A DNA stretch of 64,000 bases from Rebecca billardiae RCC1528 (Eukaryota; Haptophyta). Positions 9,468-22,399 of the stretch are shown here, one piece after another. The notes under the pieces were generated by a model, which was given only the letters and a program-made list of their open reading frames with translations, ran no database searches and was not told the DNA's origin. Position 1 is the first letter of the stretch, and the number at the start of each line of letters is the position of its first letter. The stretch covers positions 248,001 to 312,000 of the forward strand of contig OZ251222.1 of assembly GCA_965240325.2 (NCBI GenBank), written 5' to 3'. Position numbers and translations under genes: made by a program.

Positions 9468-12400
9468 TCATGGCGGCATGGGTGCTCCGGTCTGCGCCAT
9501 GTTTTTCCTCATGAAGTTCTTGTGCTGCCGCTTCTCCGCTTGCCTCCTGCGGTCGATCTCCGGATCCATCCGATCGTCCACTTTCTTTCTCGCCTCCGGG
9601 AGCGCGAAGACTGGCGGCTCGCCACGGACCTGTGTGCGCGCGGCGCACCGGGGCGGGCCATGCGTGAGCGTGGAGCGCGCGCGGCGCGAGGTGCTCGCTC
9701 TGACGGCGGCGCGAACGCGCGCCGTCGCGACGAGCGGCTGCGCACCTCGTACGACCACTGCATCTCGGCCGTGGTGATGAGCAGCGTGCCCTCCGCCACC
9801 TTGCCGTACTCGTACGGCGTGAAGGACACGTAGAACGTCTGCCCGTCCGCGCTCGCGCGCGGCAGCACGCCCTCGATCGGCCGAACGTTGAAGACCTGCG
9901 CGTGTGCGCGTGTGTGCGCGTGCGCGTGCGCGTGCGTGTGCGCGTGTGAGTGCGCGGGGAGCGCGGCCGGGGAGGCGGCGGTGCGCGGCGCTCGGCGCGC
10001 TCAGGCCGCGCGCGCGGCGCGCACCGTCGACGACTCGGCGGTGAAGCCCGCGGTGAACTCCGCGTTGGTGTCGAACGCGTTGTTGAGCGTGAACGCGACG
10101 GTGGCCGTCTTGTTGAGCGTCGACTCGAGTCGGATCAGGTCGTCCACCTCTGGCGTGCTCGCGTTCAGCGTGAGCTCGTACTTCCAGCGGCCGCCGCTCG
10201 GCTGCGCGGCGCGCGCGCGGCGGGAGGGCGCGGCGCGGGGCACCACGCGCGGGGAGGCGCGGGTGAGAGCCCGGCGCGGGCCGAGCCGCGCGGCGGGCGC
10301 GCGCGGCCGGGAGGCGGCCGGGCGGCGCGGCGCGGCGCGGCGCGGCGCGCGCAGCCCACCTGTCGCAGCACGATGGCGACGGTTGTCTTGAGCGGCCGCA
10401 GCGGCAGCCACTGCACGGCCACCGGCAGCACGCCCTGCGGGGAGAGCGTGCCCGCCACCTCCATGCGCAGCGAGGAGGCGATCAGCGCCGCGTGCTCCTG
10501 CAAGGCGCGAGCGGCGAGCGCGCGCATCCGCGCCGTGAGCGCAGGGGCCGCGCGGCGCAGCGGCGCAGCGGCGCGCGCGGGAGGGAGCGTGCGCGCGGCC
10601 GCTGCTCGACGCGCGCGAGCGCTCTCACCTCGGGGATCTCCTGGATGTCGATGGCGAACGGCCCGGGGATGCGCCCGCCGCCGAGCTCGAGCCCGTCGAG
10701 CGGCAGCTCGAGCATCGTCTGCAGCTGCTGCCTCGCCTTCACGCTGAGCACGTACGGCTTGAGCGAGGGCCGCGACTCTGCGAGGGCGACGATCGGCGTC
10801 ACCCAGACGAGCGTCGGGTCGTCGTCGACCGAGATGACCACCGTCGCCTCGTGCTCCTGCATGTCCTCGGCGGAGAAGGTGAAGGAGGCCTGCAGCTTGG
10901 CGCTCGACTCGACGACGATCCCCGTCGTCCGCCGCAGCAGCAGCGCGAACGCCGGCGCGCCCGCCGGCTGCTCGAGCCGGACAGAGACGCCGATCGCGCG
11001 GTCGAACGGGTTCACAAAGTTGACCGCGCCCGACGTGACGGTGCCGAGCTCGGCGACCACCTCGATCGCGGGCATGCGCGTGGGGTGCGTGCCGACGCCG
11101 GTGAGGTGGAAGGTCCACTCGGCGAGCCGCGGGTGCGTGAGCACCACCTTCGCCTCCTGCGCCTCGCCGAGCGCCGACGGCGAGTACTGCATCACCACGT
11201 CCGTCGAGCCGAACGGCGGCAGCGTGAGCGGCCCTCCGCGCTTGGTGCCAACCATCCAGTTGCGCGTGTTGCTGCACACGCTGCGCAGCGAGATCGGCTC
11301 GTTGATCGGGTTGTCCACGCGCACGACGTGCTCCGCCGTCTTGCCCAGCTCGCACTGCAGCTCGGGCAGCTCCTCCGCCGCCGGCTTCTCCGCCTTGAGC
11401 AGCAGCTTGTACCAGAACTCGCCCACCTGCGCGTTGATGAAGGAGACCGCGCCCGCGCCCACGCCCGCCGTGAGCGGCGAGTAGATCAGCTCGTACCGGG
11501 CGACGGTGTCGGGGCCGGGGCCGATGCGGAGGGTGGGCTCGCCCACGAGGCCCTCGCCCTCCAGGTCGACCTGGAACTCCACCGCCTCGCCCAGCGGGTT
11601 CACCACCTCCACCTCCACCGCCGCCCCCTTCCGCACGACCGCACCCACCTCGATTGTCCTCTCGGCGGGCGGCGGCGACGCGCGGATCTCGACCGTGTAC
11701 CACAGGTAGCGGCCGTCGGGCGCCTTGAAGGTGATCGAGCCGTGGACCGCGCCGCCGAGCTGCGGCGCGATGCTCAGCGCGTAGCGCGACGGGTGCTGCC
11801 TGTTCAGCGTCGAGCCGCGCCGCGAGCCCGCCGCGCTCGGCACCGCCGACTGCCGCCTGGACGCGTTGTCCTCGCGCTCCTGCCGCCCAAACGGCACGGC
11901 GCCCGAGCGCGCGGGCACCTTCACCGTCGGCTCGCCCGAGACGTGCATCAGGTCGGACTCGACGGTGACCTTGCACTCCTTGCCGTCGGCGGAGGGGTTG
12001 AACACGCCGAACTCGTGCTTCGTCTTGCTCCGCGCCTGCACGTCCAGCACCACCGTCCCCTCGGCGAGCGGCTCCTCGCCCACGCCCACGAGCGCGTACG
12101 CAAACCGGTCGCCGGTCGTCGCGTTCGAGAGGACGAGCTCGCCCTCGACCTTGCACATCCACTCGGGGGCGAACTCGAGGACGTACTGCTCGGTGCGGCC
12201 GGCGGGGACGCGCAGCGACGTCGAGCCGCGGAAGTACTCGCCGCTCAGGCTCGCCGTCAGCTCCCACGGCAGCGGCGAGTTGTTCACCACCGGGATCTCC
12301 TGACGGATCGAGCGGCGCGCGGGCGCGGCAAACTCGAGCGTCGCGCGCGTGCCCGGCGCGGGCGCGGTGCCGGCGAGGTCGTAGACGCGCACGTCGAGCG

Positions 12401-15400
12401 GCGAGTAGAGCACGAGCTTGGACGTGTACATCCCCGGCCGCTTCGGGTTGAACTGCACGCGCACGAGGTTGGCGCTCGCCGCCGAGCCGGCGGTCATCTG
12501 GCCGGTCGCGAGCGGCGTCTCCGCGCCGGACGGCGGCCCCTGGCCGGGCTCGGTCGAGGTCGCGCGCCGCCGCAGCCCCTTCGCCTCGAGCAGCTCGACG
12601 AAGGGCGGCCCCTGGAAGAAGGTGCCGGAGAACTCGAGCTTGAAGTAGAGCGGCGGCGCGCGCAGCGCCTCGCGCGACTTCTCCATGTCCTTGTCCCGCA
12701 CCTTCGCCAGCCGGCGCAGCGCGTCGGAGCGCGCCTTCTCGAGCGCCTCGTTCTTGAAGGCGAGCTCAAACTCGAGCGTGGCCGAGGTGGCCGCGTCCGC
12801 CTTGAGCGAGATGGTGTCGATGGAGGGCGGGAGGAGGCCGGTGCCCGTGACGACGTACACGAACTCGCCGCGCCGCTCGTCGAGGAACGAGATCTCGCAC
12901 GAGTGCTGCCCGAGCATGAACGGCAGGAACTGCAGCCGCACCGACGTGGACGCGCCCGGCGCGAGCGTGAGACTCACCTCGGGGCGGCGCGGGTCGGCCG
13001 ACGCGATGTGGAAGGCGCTGGGGAGGCGGCTGATCGAGCGCTCGAGCTCGGTGAGCCGGTCGACAGGGCCCGCCGCCTTGGACGACGCCGCGAGCGACTG
13101 CGCGCCGCTCGGCCCGCCCGGCGGCGGGCGCATCGACGGGCGGCGCGCGGGCGGCGGCGAGTGGCCGTCGCCCAGCGCCGCGCCCGTCGCCGCCGGGTCG
13201 CGGTCGAGCGCCGGCCGCTCCTCCGAGAGGCTGATCGCGAAGGTGCAGAGCTCGTCGAAGGGGTTGGTGACGACGACCTCCTCCTCGCGCACCTGGTACA
13301 GCGCCCCCTCGAGCGCGAGCGTCTTGTGCGGCCGCTTCGACGTGATCGTCGCCGTGAGGATGAAGGCGAGCGACGTGGCGTGCGCGGTCGTGTTGCCGTC
13401 GCCGCGCGAGAGGAAGAGCAGACGCGCGGACGCGTCCGCGGCGAAGCGCGAGGCGAAGGTGACCGGGTACGCGAGGGTCGTGCGCGGCTCGATGCGCACC
13501 GTCCGGCCGAGCGGCAGCTCGAACGCGTTGCTCCCCTCCACCCGCACCGCGTACACGATCGGCTTGCGCGACGAGTTGGACAGCTCGATCGACTTTGTGA
13601 TCTGCTCGTGCAGCGCGCCCGCAAAGTCGATGGTCGCTTTGGGCACGTAGTGCGGCAGCGTGTGGTACAGCGCGAGGACGGCGAGGGCGAGGTCGCGCTC
13701 CGTGCCGTGCAGGAAGGTCTCGACCGACGGCGGCCGCTCAAGCCCGAGGTGCTGCGTCATCGCCTCGACGCACAGCGTCACGTTGCGCGCGCGCTCCTCC
13801 GCGCTGCACGGCAGCGGGTGGAGCGCGTCGATGGCACAGCCTGGAGGCTTGCGCCGCGCGCGCCCCTCCGCCGTGGGCGGCGGCGGGCCGTCGCTCGTGC
13901 CGCGCCGGCTGCCCACGGCCTCCGGGCCGTCGCCCGTGCCGCGCCGGCTGCCCACGGCCCCCGCGCTCCGCCTGCTGCTCTTCGCGCTCTCCGCCTCCGA
14001 GCCCTCCGCCTCGGGCTCCTCCTCGCCGGCCGCCAGCTCGGGCGTGCGCAGGAAGGGCGCGTGCGAGAGCAGGAGCGCGCCGAGCACGTGGCCGTTGCGC
14101 AGCTGCTCGAAGCTGGTGATGCGCGCGAGCGGGCCGAGCGCGAGCTCGGGCGCGGCGCGGCGCCAGTGCGAGCTCACCCAGTGCAGCAGCAGCCCCTCCG
14201 CCACCGAGTACACGTTCGACCCCGCGAGGCCCGACTCAAAGTCGTCCGAGCGGTCGAGCACCTCCGCCACGCCCGGCGTGCCACGCAGCGCCTTGGGCGT
14301 GAGCCTCGACGCGACGAAGACCTTGATGAGCTGGTAGAAGACGGCGGACCACGCGGTGAGCGAGACGTACTTGTGCCGCGCCGTCAGCTCGCGCCGCTCG
14401 CCCTCGCTCAGCTTCGGCTCCACCGGCCGCCCGTCGTACAGCTTCTTGTCCTCGCGCCAGATGGCAGACTCACTCGTGGGCGGCGGCTTGGCCGCGCCGA
14501 GCCGCGCCGCGTGCGCCGCCGCCTTGCGCTCGGCCGAGTGCCAGCGCAAGAAGTCGTCGCGCGAGAGGAGGTACTCGGGGTGCACGTCGGGCAGCAGCGC
14601 GCCGTGCGACTTGAGGAACGTGATCAGCGCGTCGTACTGCTGCCACAGCGCGCGCGCGAGCGCGACGCGCGACTTTGCGGGCCGGCCAATCACGGCCTGC
14701 GCGTCGCGCGGCACGAGGTGCGCGACGTTCTTGCCGGAGACGGACTCGAGGATGTCGATGAGCGGGCGGCCGCGCGCGGCGATCAGCCCGCCGGGGAAGG
14801 GCCGCTGCGTCGGCAGCTCGTACAGGAAGTTCTTCACCCACGGCAGCAGCACCGCCGCCTCCGCCTCGGCGGCCGCGACCGCGCGCGCGAGCTCGGCGTC
14901 GGCCGGGAACTGCGGCCGCACGGGCGGCACGGGCGGCGTGCCGGCGGCGGGCGAGTCGACGGGCGCGGAGGAGCGCGCGAGCGCGGCGGTGTTGGCGGTG
15001 GGCCCCCTGCCGCCGACCCCGCGCGAGAACGAGCGCGACTGCCGCCGCTTCTGCATCGAGCCCCCGCCCGCGTCCGCGGGCACGAGCATGAGCGGCCGCC
15101 CCTGCCCCTGGTGAGCCACCTCGTACGCCGCACGGTTGGGCCCGAGCCACGGCTGCACGGTGAAGAGCGAGTTGTCGGTGGAGGCGGAGACGTCGATGCC
15201 GTACCGCCGGCCGTGCGTGTCGATCAGCAGCACGCGCGCGGTGAACGCCATCGGCTTCTTCGACGAGAACGACAGCACGATCGGCAGCGCCTCCTTGGCG
15301 AGCCCGATCATGTTGCCCTCGGGGTAGCTCAGCCGCAGCGGCACCTTGGACGTGTCCGCGGGCAGCTTGTGCTGCAGCTCGAGGTTGTCGTACCCGTCGT

Positions 15401-18400
15401 TGATCACGAGGAAGGTGGCGGAGGCGGTGAAGCCGAGCGGCACGGGCGGGAGCACCACCTCGCTCCGGTCGAACGTGAGCCTCGGCCGCACGCCGCGCGC
15501 GCTCAGCTCGAGCTGCAGGTACGGCTTGCGACGGTCCGCGTCCAGATAGACAGGCAGCCCGACGCCGTCGAGCGCGCACACGCGGTCCGGGCGGAAGCGC
15601 ACGCGGATGCGCGCCTGCTCGCCGGCGTGCAGCACGCCCTCGGTCGGCTCGATCTCGACGAGCCCGTCCGACGGCAGCGCGTGCGTCGCGAGCTCCCACC
15701 GCAGCGACTTGCGCGACGGGTCGACGTTCTGCAGCGTGACGTGTGCGTCGTACGGAAAGTCGCGCGCGCGGATGATGCACGGGCCCAGGTCGAGGTTGAG
15801 CGGCGAGAGCACCATGCGCGTGGCGACCGACTCGGCGGTGACGGCGCGGCGGAGCTGCGGCGACGGCGCCAGGCCGGCGAGCGCGAGCGGCAGCTCGAAC
15901 GCGTGCGACGCCACCTCCGTCGGCGTGTACGTGAACGCGAGCTGCAGCCGCGCGCCGGGCGCGACCGAGATCCGATAGTCGCGGTTGTCGCGGTCGTCCA
16001 CCTCGAAGGAGCGGTCGTCCTCGTCGTCCGTGCCGATCATCGAGTTGAGCGAGGCGCCGAGGTTGATGGAGTTCCGCTTCCCCCGCGCGCCCGCCCCGCC
16101 GCCCTCCGCGAGCAGCGCCTCGGAGAGCAGCTGCAGCGGCGTGTCCGCCTCGTCCTCGCCCGCCGGCCTCGGCTCGTCGTCCGTGTCGTCGCGCGCGGGC
16201 GGCGGCGTGTACGCGAGGTCAAAGCCCGGGTGCTGGGTGAGCTTGAGGTCGAGGAGCGCGACGAGCGCGCCGGTGTTCTCGATCGTGAGCGTGCGCGCCA
16301 CCTTCGCGCCCACCGTCACCGTGCCGAACTCGAACTCGTCCTCGGCGATCAGCACGTCTGGCAGCTGCGCGTCCGCCGTCACGTGCAGCCGCACCGGCCG
16401 GCCGCCGCGCACGTGCGCGGAGAGGGTCGTGTCCAGCCGCATCGCGCTGGCGGGCGCGAGCTCGAAGACGACCTCGGCGGAGGCGCCGGGGCCGAGCCGC
16501 TCCATCGCCGGCGCGAGCGTCAGCCCGGGCGGCGGCGACTCCCAGTAGAACACCGTCGGCTCGACGCCCGTGTTCTTGAGCGTGACCGTCATCTCGCGCC
16601 GCAGGCCGAGGGCGACCAGCCCAAAGTCGAGCTTCTTCACGTCCGCGCTCAGCTTGGCCTCGTCGAGCTCGGCCTTGCAGAGCAGCGTGCGCGAGGGGCC
16701 GCCCTCGACGACGAACGTGAGCATGTGCTCGTACGCCGCGCCGGGCAGCGGCGTGAACGCCACCTGCACCTCGAGGCTCTTGCCCGGCTCGACCGCGCCG
16801 CGCTCGGGCGTCACCTCGAACGCGATCGGCCGCTTGGACGAGACCGCCGGACCGCGGCACTCGAACGCGGCGCGGAAGGTGCCGTGGTTGGTGAGCTTGA
16901 CGGGCAGCGTGAGCGTGGGGTCGAGGTTGTCCGGCGGGAACGCGAAGCGCAGCTCGTCCGTCGACAGCTCCAGCTCGATCGGCACCACCTCGCCCACCAC
17001 GCTGAACTTGTACGAGTAGCGGTCGTTGATGGTGTACGAGACCGTGCGGCGGAAGGAGGTGGGCGTGGGCGAGCTGAAGATGATGTCGAAGCCGGCGATG
17101 CCGTTGGGCGGGATCACCTGCGACTCGGGGGTGGACTGCTTGAGCTCCTCCTCCTCCGCCGCGTCCACGCTCACCAGCACGTGCGTCAGCAGGTCGTTCG
17201 CCAGGTTGAACGAGCGGTGGACCGCGGTGAAGACGGAGACGGTGCCAAAGTCGATCGTCTTGGGCCCGCCCGGCACGAGCAACAGGTCCTTGGGCGGGAG
17301 CGACATGTTGCAGTCGCGCACCTCCTCGTGCGAGCTCGGGCGCAGCTTGTGCTTCCGCCGGATCAGCTTGCGGTCGTCGAAGAGCAGCCCGCGCGCCTTG
17401 TTCCCCTTCCCCTCCACGATCGGCTCGCCGTCGATGTCGTACGGGTGGTCGAGCCAAAGCGGCTCCTTGGCGCGCGGCAGCTCGAGCGTCGGCTGCTCCG
17501 CCGCCCAGCCGCCGTGCAGCGGGTGCTCGCCGCGCGCGGAGAGGCTCGCCATGCCCAGGTCGACGCCCAGCTCGAACGCCGCCAGGTCCGACACCACCGG
17601 CCGCACGAAGCGCGACGCCTCGCGCGCCGCGCGCTCCGCGTGCGACTCCCTCAGGAAGCCGACGTACTTGTCCTTGTGCTGCAGCCGGTGCTCGAGCTCG
17701 CGCGGCGTGAGCTCAAAGCCAGTGTGCTCGACGCCCTTGCGGTCGAGGGCGGCGTTGAGCGCGCTCTGCTCGGCGAAGGTGCGGCGCTTCGTGATGTTCG
17801 GCAGCCCCGTCGCCAGCGCCATGTCCACCTCCGCGCGCTCGTGCCACACCGTCTTGCGCCCGCCGCCCCGCTCCGCGCCGTCGCCGACCGGCCCGCGCAG
17901 CGCGTGCGTCGTGATGCCGCCGCCGAGCGGCCGGATCGTGGTCGGCCCAAAGTTGGGCTCGCGCTCAAAGTCCTCGGGGAGGGCGAGCGGGCCGCCGGCC
18001 GTCTTGCGCCGCCCGCTCGTCCCCTGGCACACGCCCGACACGTCGACGGGCAGCGTGAGCACCGCGCCCTTGAACGCGAACAGCTTGAGCACCTTTGAGA
18101 TCGCGCCCTGCTGCCGCGGCTCAAATGAGACGAGCACGTCGCGCGAGCCGCCGGGCGCCAGCCGGCCGCTCGCGGGCGCGACGCGGAAGTTGGCGACCTT
18201 GGAGAAGGAGAAGTCGACGGGCATCTCGCGGTTGCCGTTGGTGATCGTCACCGCCGTGTCCACGTGCTCGTACAGCTTGCACGGCTCGGCGAACTGGATG
18301 GAGGCGCGCGAGAGCCGCACGTCGGGCGTGACGGCGCACCCGTCCAGCACCACGTCGATGCTCTGCGACGTCTCGAGCACCGAGAGGCGCTTGGCCACGG

Positions 18401-19514
18401 CGAAGCGCGGCGGCGGGCGCTCGCTCATCTCCGCCCGCGTCGCGCGGAACCCCGCCTTGCTCGGCGGGTTCGGCGGCGGCGAGAACGAGAACGCCACGTC
18501 CATCGAGCCGAACGGCTCGATGATGCCGTCCGCTGGGCTCACGCCAAACACGGCGTCCGACTTGTCGTGGTCGAGCGACTCGTCCTCGGCGAGGTCCTGC
18601 GGGATGTCGTCGTCGCGCAGCGTGGCGAGGGCGAAGGAGATCGCCTTCGGCCCGTTGTTCACCAGCGTGCACGCCACCTTCTTCGCCAGCCCCGCGTACA
18701 GGTTGCCGAAGTCGAGCTTGGGCGGCATGAGCACGCCCTTCTTGTCGAGCAGCTCGACGCGTTGCAGCAGCACGTTGGCCGTCACGTCGATCAGCGCGGG
18801 GGCGACGCCGCCCTCGACGGCGAGGCGGGCGAGCGCGCGCGCGGGGCCGAGCGCGTTCGGCGTGAGCTCGACGCGCACGCTCACCTCCTGCCCCGGCGCC
18901 ACCTCGCCCCGGTCCGGCACGAAGCGCACGAGCGTCGACTCGCTCAGGTCGGCAGACGTCAGCTTGACCTCCTCGCCCGTCGACGCCTCGACCATCGCGA
19001 CGTCGAAGCTGAAGAGGCCGGGGCGCTTGCCCGTGTTGGTCAGCGTGATCTTCTTCTTCGCCGCCTGCTCGTGCACCACCGGGCCGAACGCCACTGTCGT
19101 CTCGCAGTGCAGCTCGGCGCGCGGGCGGAACGCGCGCATTGGCACCTCGAGCACGTGCCCGCTCACATCGATCTTGAGCGCGGAGTGGAAGTCGTCGTCG
19201 TCGGCGAGGATGAACTCGACATCGGCGGTGACCTCAATGCCGGGCGCGATCGTCGCCGTGCCCAGGCGGCGCATCGTGAACCCGCTGCCCACGGGCGGCG
19301 CGACGAAGCGGATGCGCTCGTTGCGGTGGCTCACGTTCTTCACCGTCACGCGCATGACGTACTTGACGCCGCGCTCGACGTCAACAAAGTCGATGGAGGG
19401 CGGGTGGACGCGCACGCGCCCGTACAGCACGTCATCGCCGTACTCCTCCGCCGGCTCACGAGGAGCCTGCACGGCCGGTGGCGGCACGCCACCGGCGCCG
19501 CTGCTGTCCACCAT
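9468..19514 (-). CDS. CFAP47: CFAP47-like cilia/flagella-associated protein
   Basis: Five exons are deduced: 19514-10629, 10497-10360, 10201-10025, 9895-9746 and 9629-9468. All four introns are phase 0, GT-AG and 116-158 bases, giving about 3170 residues, close to animal CFAP47. The protein is a string of immunoglobulin-like ASH/MSP-type domains with recurring VxFxP and FxVxPxxGxxxPG patterns. A calponin-homology segment lies at 14400-14040 (LTAWSAVFYQLIKVF, then NVYSVAEGLLLHWV). The last exons carry GGRWKYELTLNAS, EMQWSYE and a basic KNFMRKNM tail, matching the CFAP47 C-terminus. It is expected in the axonemal central apparatus. An ATG at 19634 is in frame, but the 40 codons before 19514 lack the G/C third-position bias, and the 19514 ATG has a better context (GCCATGG), so I start there. 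Confidence 0.93.
9898..9948. repeat. Alternating purine-pyrimidine tract inside a CFAP47 intron
   Basis: About 51 bases alternate strictly between purine and pyrimidine (mixed GC and GT steps), the sequence type known to favour Z-DNA. The tract begins at the acceptor end of the third CFAP47 intron and fills about 40 percent of it, taking the place where a normal pyrimidine-rich tract would be expected on the transcribed strand. Confidence 0.85.
13897..13959. repeat. 39-bp tandem repeat in CFAP47 coding region
   Basis: A 24-base core (GTGCCGCGCCGGCTGCCCAC and four more bases) occurs at 13897-13920 and again at 13936-13959, so the period is 39 bases. In the protein it gives two copies of AVGSRRGT(G/S)DGP. 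The repeat sits in a linker just after the calponin-homology segment, where length variation should be tolerated. Confidence 0.85.
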
Positions 19515-19756
19515 GGCGAGCAGCCAGCGCAACCGACAAAACGTCGCCCGGAGTCGGCGCCGAAACTGCCGGACTTTTGGCCCGTACCACGATTTTCTCA
19601 TTTTCAGGAACTTCAGGCGATTGAGATGATGCATGGCCGGTCTGCGTAATCATCATCATGATCGGACCGGACCGCGCGTCGGCGCATCATTCCGTCTGAT
19701 GCTGACGCGCCGTCGTCTCCACTACCGCGCAGGTGTGCTCCGAGCGCCCGGCGTCC

Positions 19757-20024
19757 CTATCGGCTGGGCGCTGCTCGCAGACTCTGCTCTGCGGAGCGCT
19801 TGCCGAGCCAACGGCGCACGCTCGCCTGGATGCGCACGGCGGCAGCTCGCCGCTCGCGAAGGGAGCGCCGCGCCTGCCGCCCACGCTCGACGGCGCCGAC
19901 GCGCTGCGCCGCGCGCGCAGTGTCGCCACCTTCGCGTCGGCCGTCGGCCGCGCTCGCGACGGGCTGCGCCCGCGCGCTCCCAGGCCCGAGCGTGTGCGAC
20001 GCTTGCGAGGCCGAGCGCGCGGTC

Positions 20025-20067
<43 letters not shown>

Positions 20068-21733
20068 GTTCCGCCGCAGCGCCACGGCCGGCGGCGCTGA
20101 GCTTGGCGTGCGCGGTGGGCTGCGGCAGCACCAGGTCTGCCGCCGCGGCGGGTGCGTGCGTCATGCTCGCCGCCGCCTCAGGCTTGAGCAGCCCGCACCA
20201 CGAGAAGAAGCGCACGACGCGCGGCACGTCGAGCTGGGTAAAGTACTCATCTGAGTAGACGTGCTCGACCAGCTCGTCCTCGCTCGCGCCCGTCTCGGCG
20301 CAGTAGTGGGCGTACAGCGTCTCGCACGCGCGGCGGAAGCCGACGCGCTCGGGCTTGAGCTCCGCCCACAGCACCTCGAACGCCTTCTGCGCGAAGAAGT
20401 CCGCGCGGAAGAAGTGCGCGAACCGCTCGCAGTAGAGCGCGAGCTCGGCGCGCAGCCGCGCAGGCGAGCCCGGGTGCACCGACATGTTGGCGAGGTGCTT
20501 GGGCAGCGTGGTGCGCGTGCCGCAGGGCAGCTGGCCGGAGGGCACGGGCGTCTTGAGCAGCAGCGCGCCGCGCTCGCGCAGGAAGCGCACGCCCTCGAAC
20601 TCGCGGCCGAAGTTCGACGGGTGCGAGAACAGCGCCCACGCGTCGTCGTTGAGCGCCTGCCACACGTCGACGATGCCGAGCGCGTGTCGGTCGTCGTAGT
20701 CGAGGAGCAGCGGCGCCTGCACGCCCAGGGTGGCGGAGAGGACGGCGAGGAACCAGTTGACCGCGTGCACCGCGACGTGGTCCCGCCCGAACGTGTCGCC
20801 CACCAGGTCGAAGTAGAACCGCGCCGGCTCGACGTACGCCGACGAGACCGCGCGCTCCTTGTGCTCGTCGAGGTAGTCCTCAAAGCACGCGCGCACGTGC
20901 AGCAGCGCGCCGTCGCGCGTGCCGAGCGCGGCCGAGGTGGCCGGGTCGTACGAGGGCGAGGCGTTGAGCGAGGGGGGCGCGAAGGAGCCCTGGGTCGAGC
21001 CCGACGACGTCGACGAGCTCAGCTTGGACGACGCGGTGCCACCCGCCGCGCCCGCGCGCGAGCTCTGCTCGAGCAGGTGGTACGAGCGCTGCACGAGCAG
21101 GTTGAATGCCTGCCGCTTGGCGCTCGCGCACCGGCCGGCGCGGTCGCAGATCTCGGAGAGCTTGGCGGGGAGCGCCTCGGCGTCGTCGAGCTCGTCGATC
21201 AGCGTGAGCGCGTACGTCAGGTGCGCCTGGCGCGCCACCATGTGCGCGTGCAGCTGCTCCACGCGGTCGACGATCAGGCAGTCGTGGATGAGGTCGCGCT
21301 GCTCGGCCGCGGCGCGCGCGTCGGGCAGGTTGTACGCCTTGCGCACGACCGAGCGCACGACCGCGTTGAACGTGCGCGCGTCGGACATGCGTCGCCGAAG
21401 CGCCTTGTCCGCGCGGAGCCGGGACTCCATCTCCTGCAGGTAGCGCAGCGTGCGCGTGCCACTCATCCACGCCGGCTGCACGCAGATGATGGACGCTGCG
21501 AGCGCGTACTCGTCGGGCATGCGCTCCTCGTCGAAGCGCGACCAGCGCGTGCGCATCTCGAAGCTCGACGTGCGCGTGATGTCGCCAAAGTGCCGCGGCT
21601 CGCCGCCCACCGAGGGCCGCTCGTCCACAAACGCGCCCGCGGGCGGCGGCGGTTCGCGCGCCACGACCGTGTCAGCGGTGCCGGGCGCGCCCGCCGCGCG
21701 CCGGCCGGCGTTCGTCGACGCGCACGCTCCCAT
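19757..21733 (-). CDS. Unknown protein with N-myristoylation signal and C-terminal IQ motif
   Basis: Not recognised. Starting at the ATG at 21733 the protein has 658 residues and begins MGACASTN, a textbook N-myristoylation plus palmitoylation signal, so attachment to a membrane is likely. The frame is open further upstream but without an ATG. The central 450 residues are mostly helical and well-composed (for example SFEMRTRWSRFDEERMPDEY and AVHAVNWFLAVLSATLG) and look like a folded domain. This is followed by a run of 14 glycines and an Ala/Arg-rich tail with an IQ calmodulin-binding motif (AAVRIQASVRRWLGKR). A calmodulin- or light-chain-regulated membrane protein is an inference only. It lies head-to-head with the deubiquitinase gene and follows CFAP47 in opposite gene order on the same strand. 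Confidence 0.75.
20025..20067. repeat. CCG/CGG trinucleotide repeat encoding poly-Gly
   Basis: Fourteen consecutive CCG units lie on the plus strand, read as GGC glycine codons by the minus-strand IQ-motif gene. They separate its folded domain from the IQ-containing tail. Perfect codon repetition points to recent slippage. Confidence 0.9.
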
Positions 21734-22399
21734 CGCTCGCTCACAGAGGCTTCGGCCCTCGCGCGCGTCCACGGGCGGTCTCCCCGCTCCCTCGCCGGCG
21801 AGCTGCGGCGCGCGCCTTGGCCTCCTCGGCGACGGTGGGCGCGAGCTCGCCACCAGTTGCCCGCCTTCGCAAGCCCCAATCGACAAGCCACCGGGCGAGG
21901 CGGGGGGCGAGGGGCGCGCGGCGCGCCCGCGCCGTGTCGCGAGGCGGTGTCATAATTGGCACGCTTTGATGAGCTTGCAGATCCGGTTGGTCGGTAGTAT
22001 GCTCGCCTATCTAAAAGAAAGTACAACTAGGTAAACTTCAGTCGCAAAATGCTACATGCCGTATATGATTCGTATGTCCAAGCTCCTGAACCGCATAGTG
22101 CATCAGTCTCGTCGCTTCAATAAGAGCCCGGTACCGAGCTGTCTGAGACAGTTGTAAATGGTTTTAAATCATGTGCTATCGAAGTACCCCTTTATGATCG
22201 GTATGGTAGTCCTGGTCCGGCGGCGGTTCCTGAGCCACTGGGGGGTGCCCTCGAAATAAAAACCCAAGAAAACAACAGCGCATGATTTTTCTTGCGCATT
22301 TTCATTTTTTCGCCGCCATGCCGCGAATCAGCAAGGACTTTCATCGGGGCCGCGCGGTCGCGCCTCGTCTTCCCTCGGCTCCCCGGCTTCGCGGCCGCG
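21734..22399. promoter_or_regulatory. Head-to-head intergenic region
   Basis: This 666-base gap separates the start codons of the IQ-motif gene (minus) and the deubiquitinase gene (plus), so it must contain both promoters. The half near the IQ gene is GC-rich and frame-open, probably a long 5' untranslated region. The part from 21950 to 22300 is AT-rich. Short upstream ATGs at 22282 and 22318 are out of frame with the deubiquitinase and could act as small upstream frames. Confidence 0.6.

Noticed and set aside
10851-18098. 2415-codon open frame on the plus strand opposite CFAP47
   Set aside because: Composition is Arg/Ala/Leu/Val/Glu-rich without domain motifs. It is the antisense image of a GC-rich gene whose own strand shows clear family motifs.
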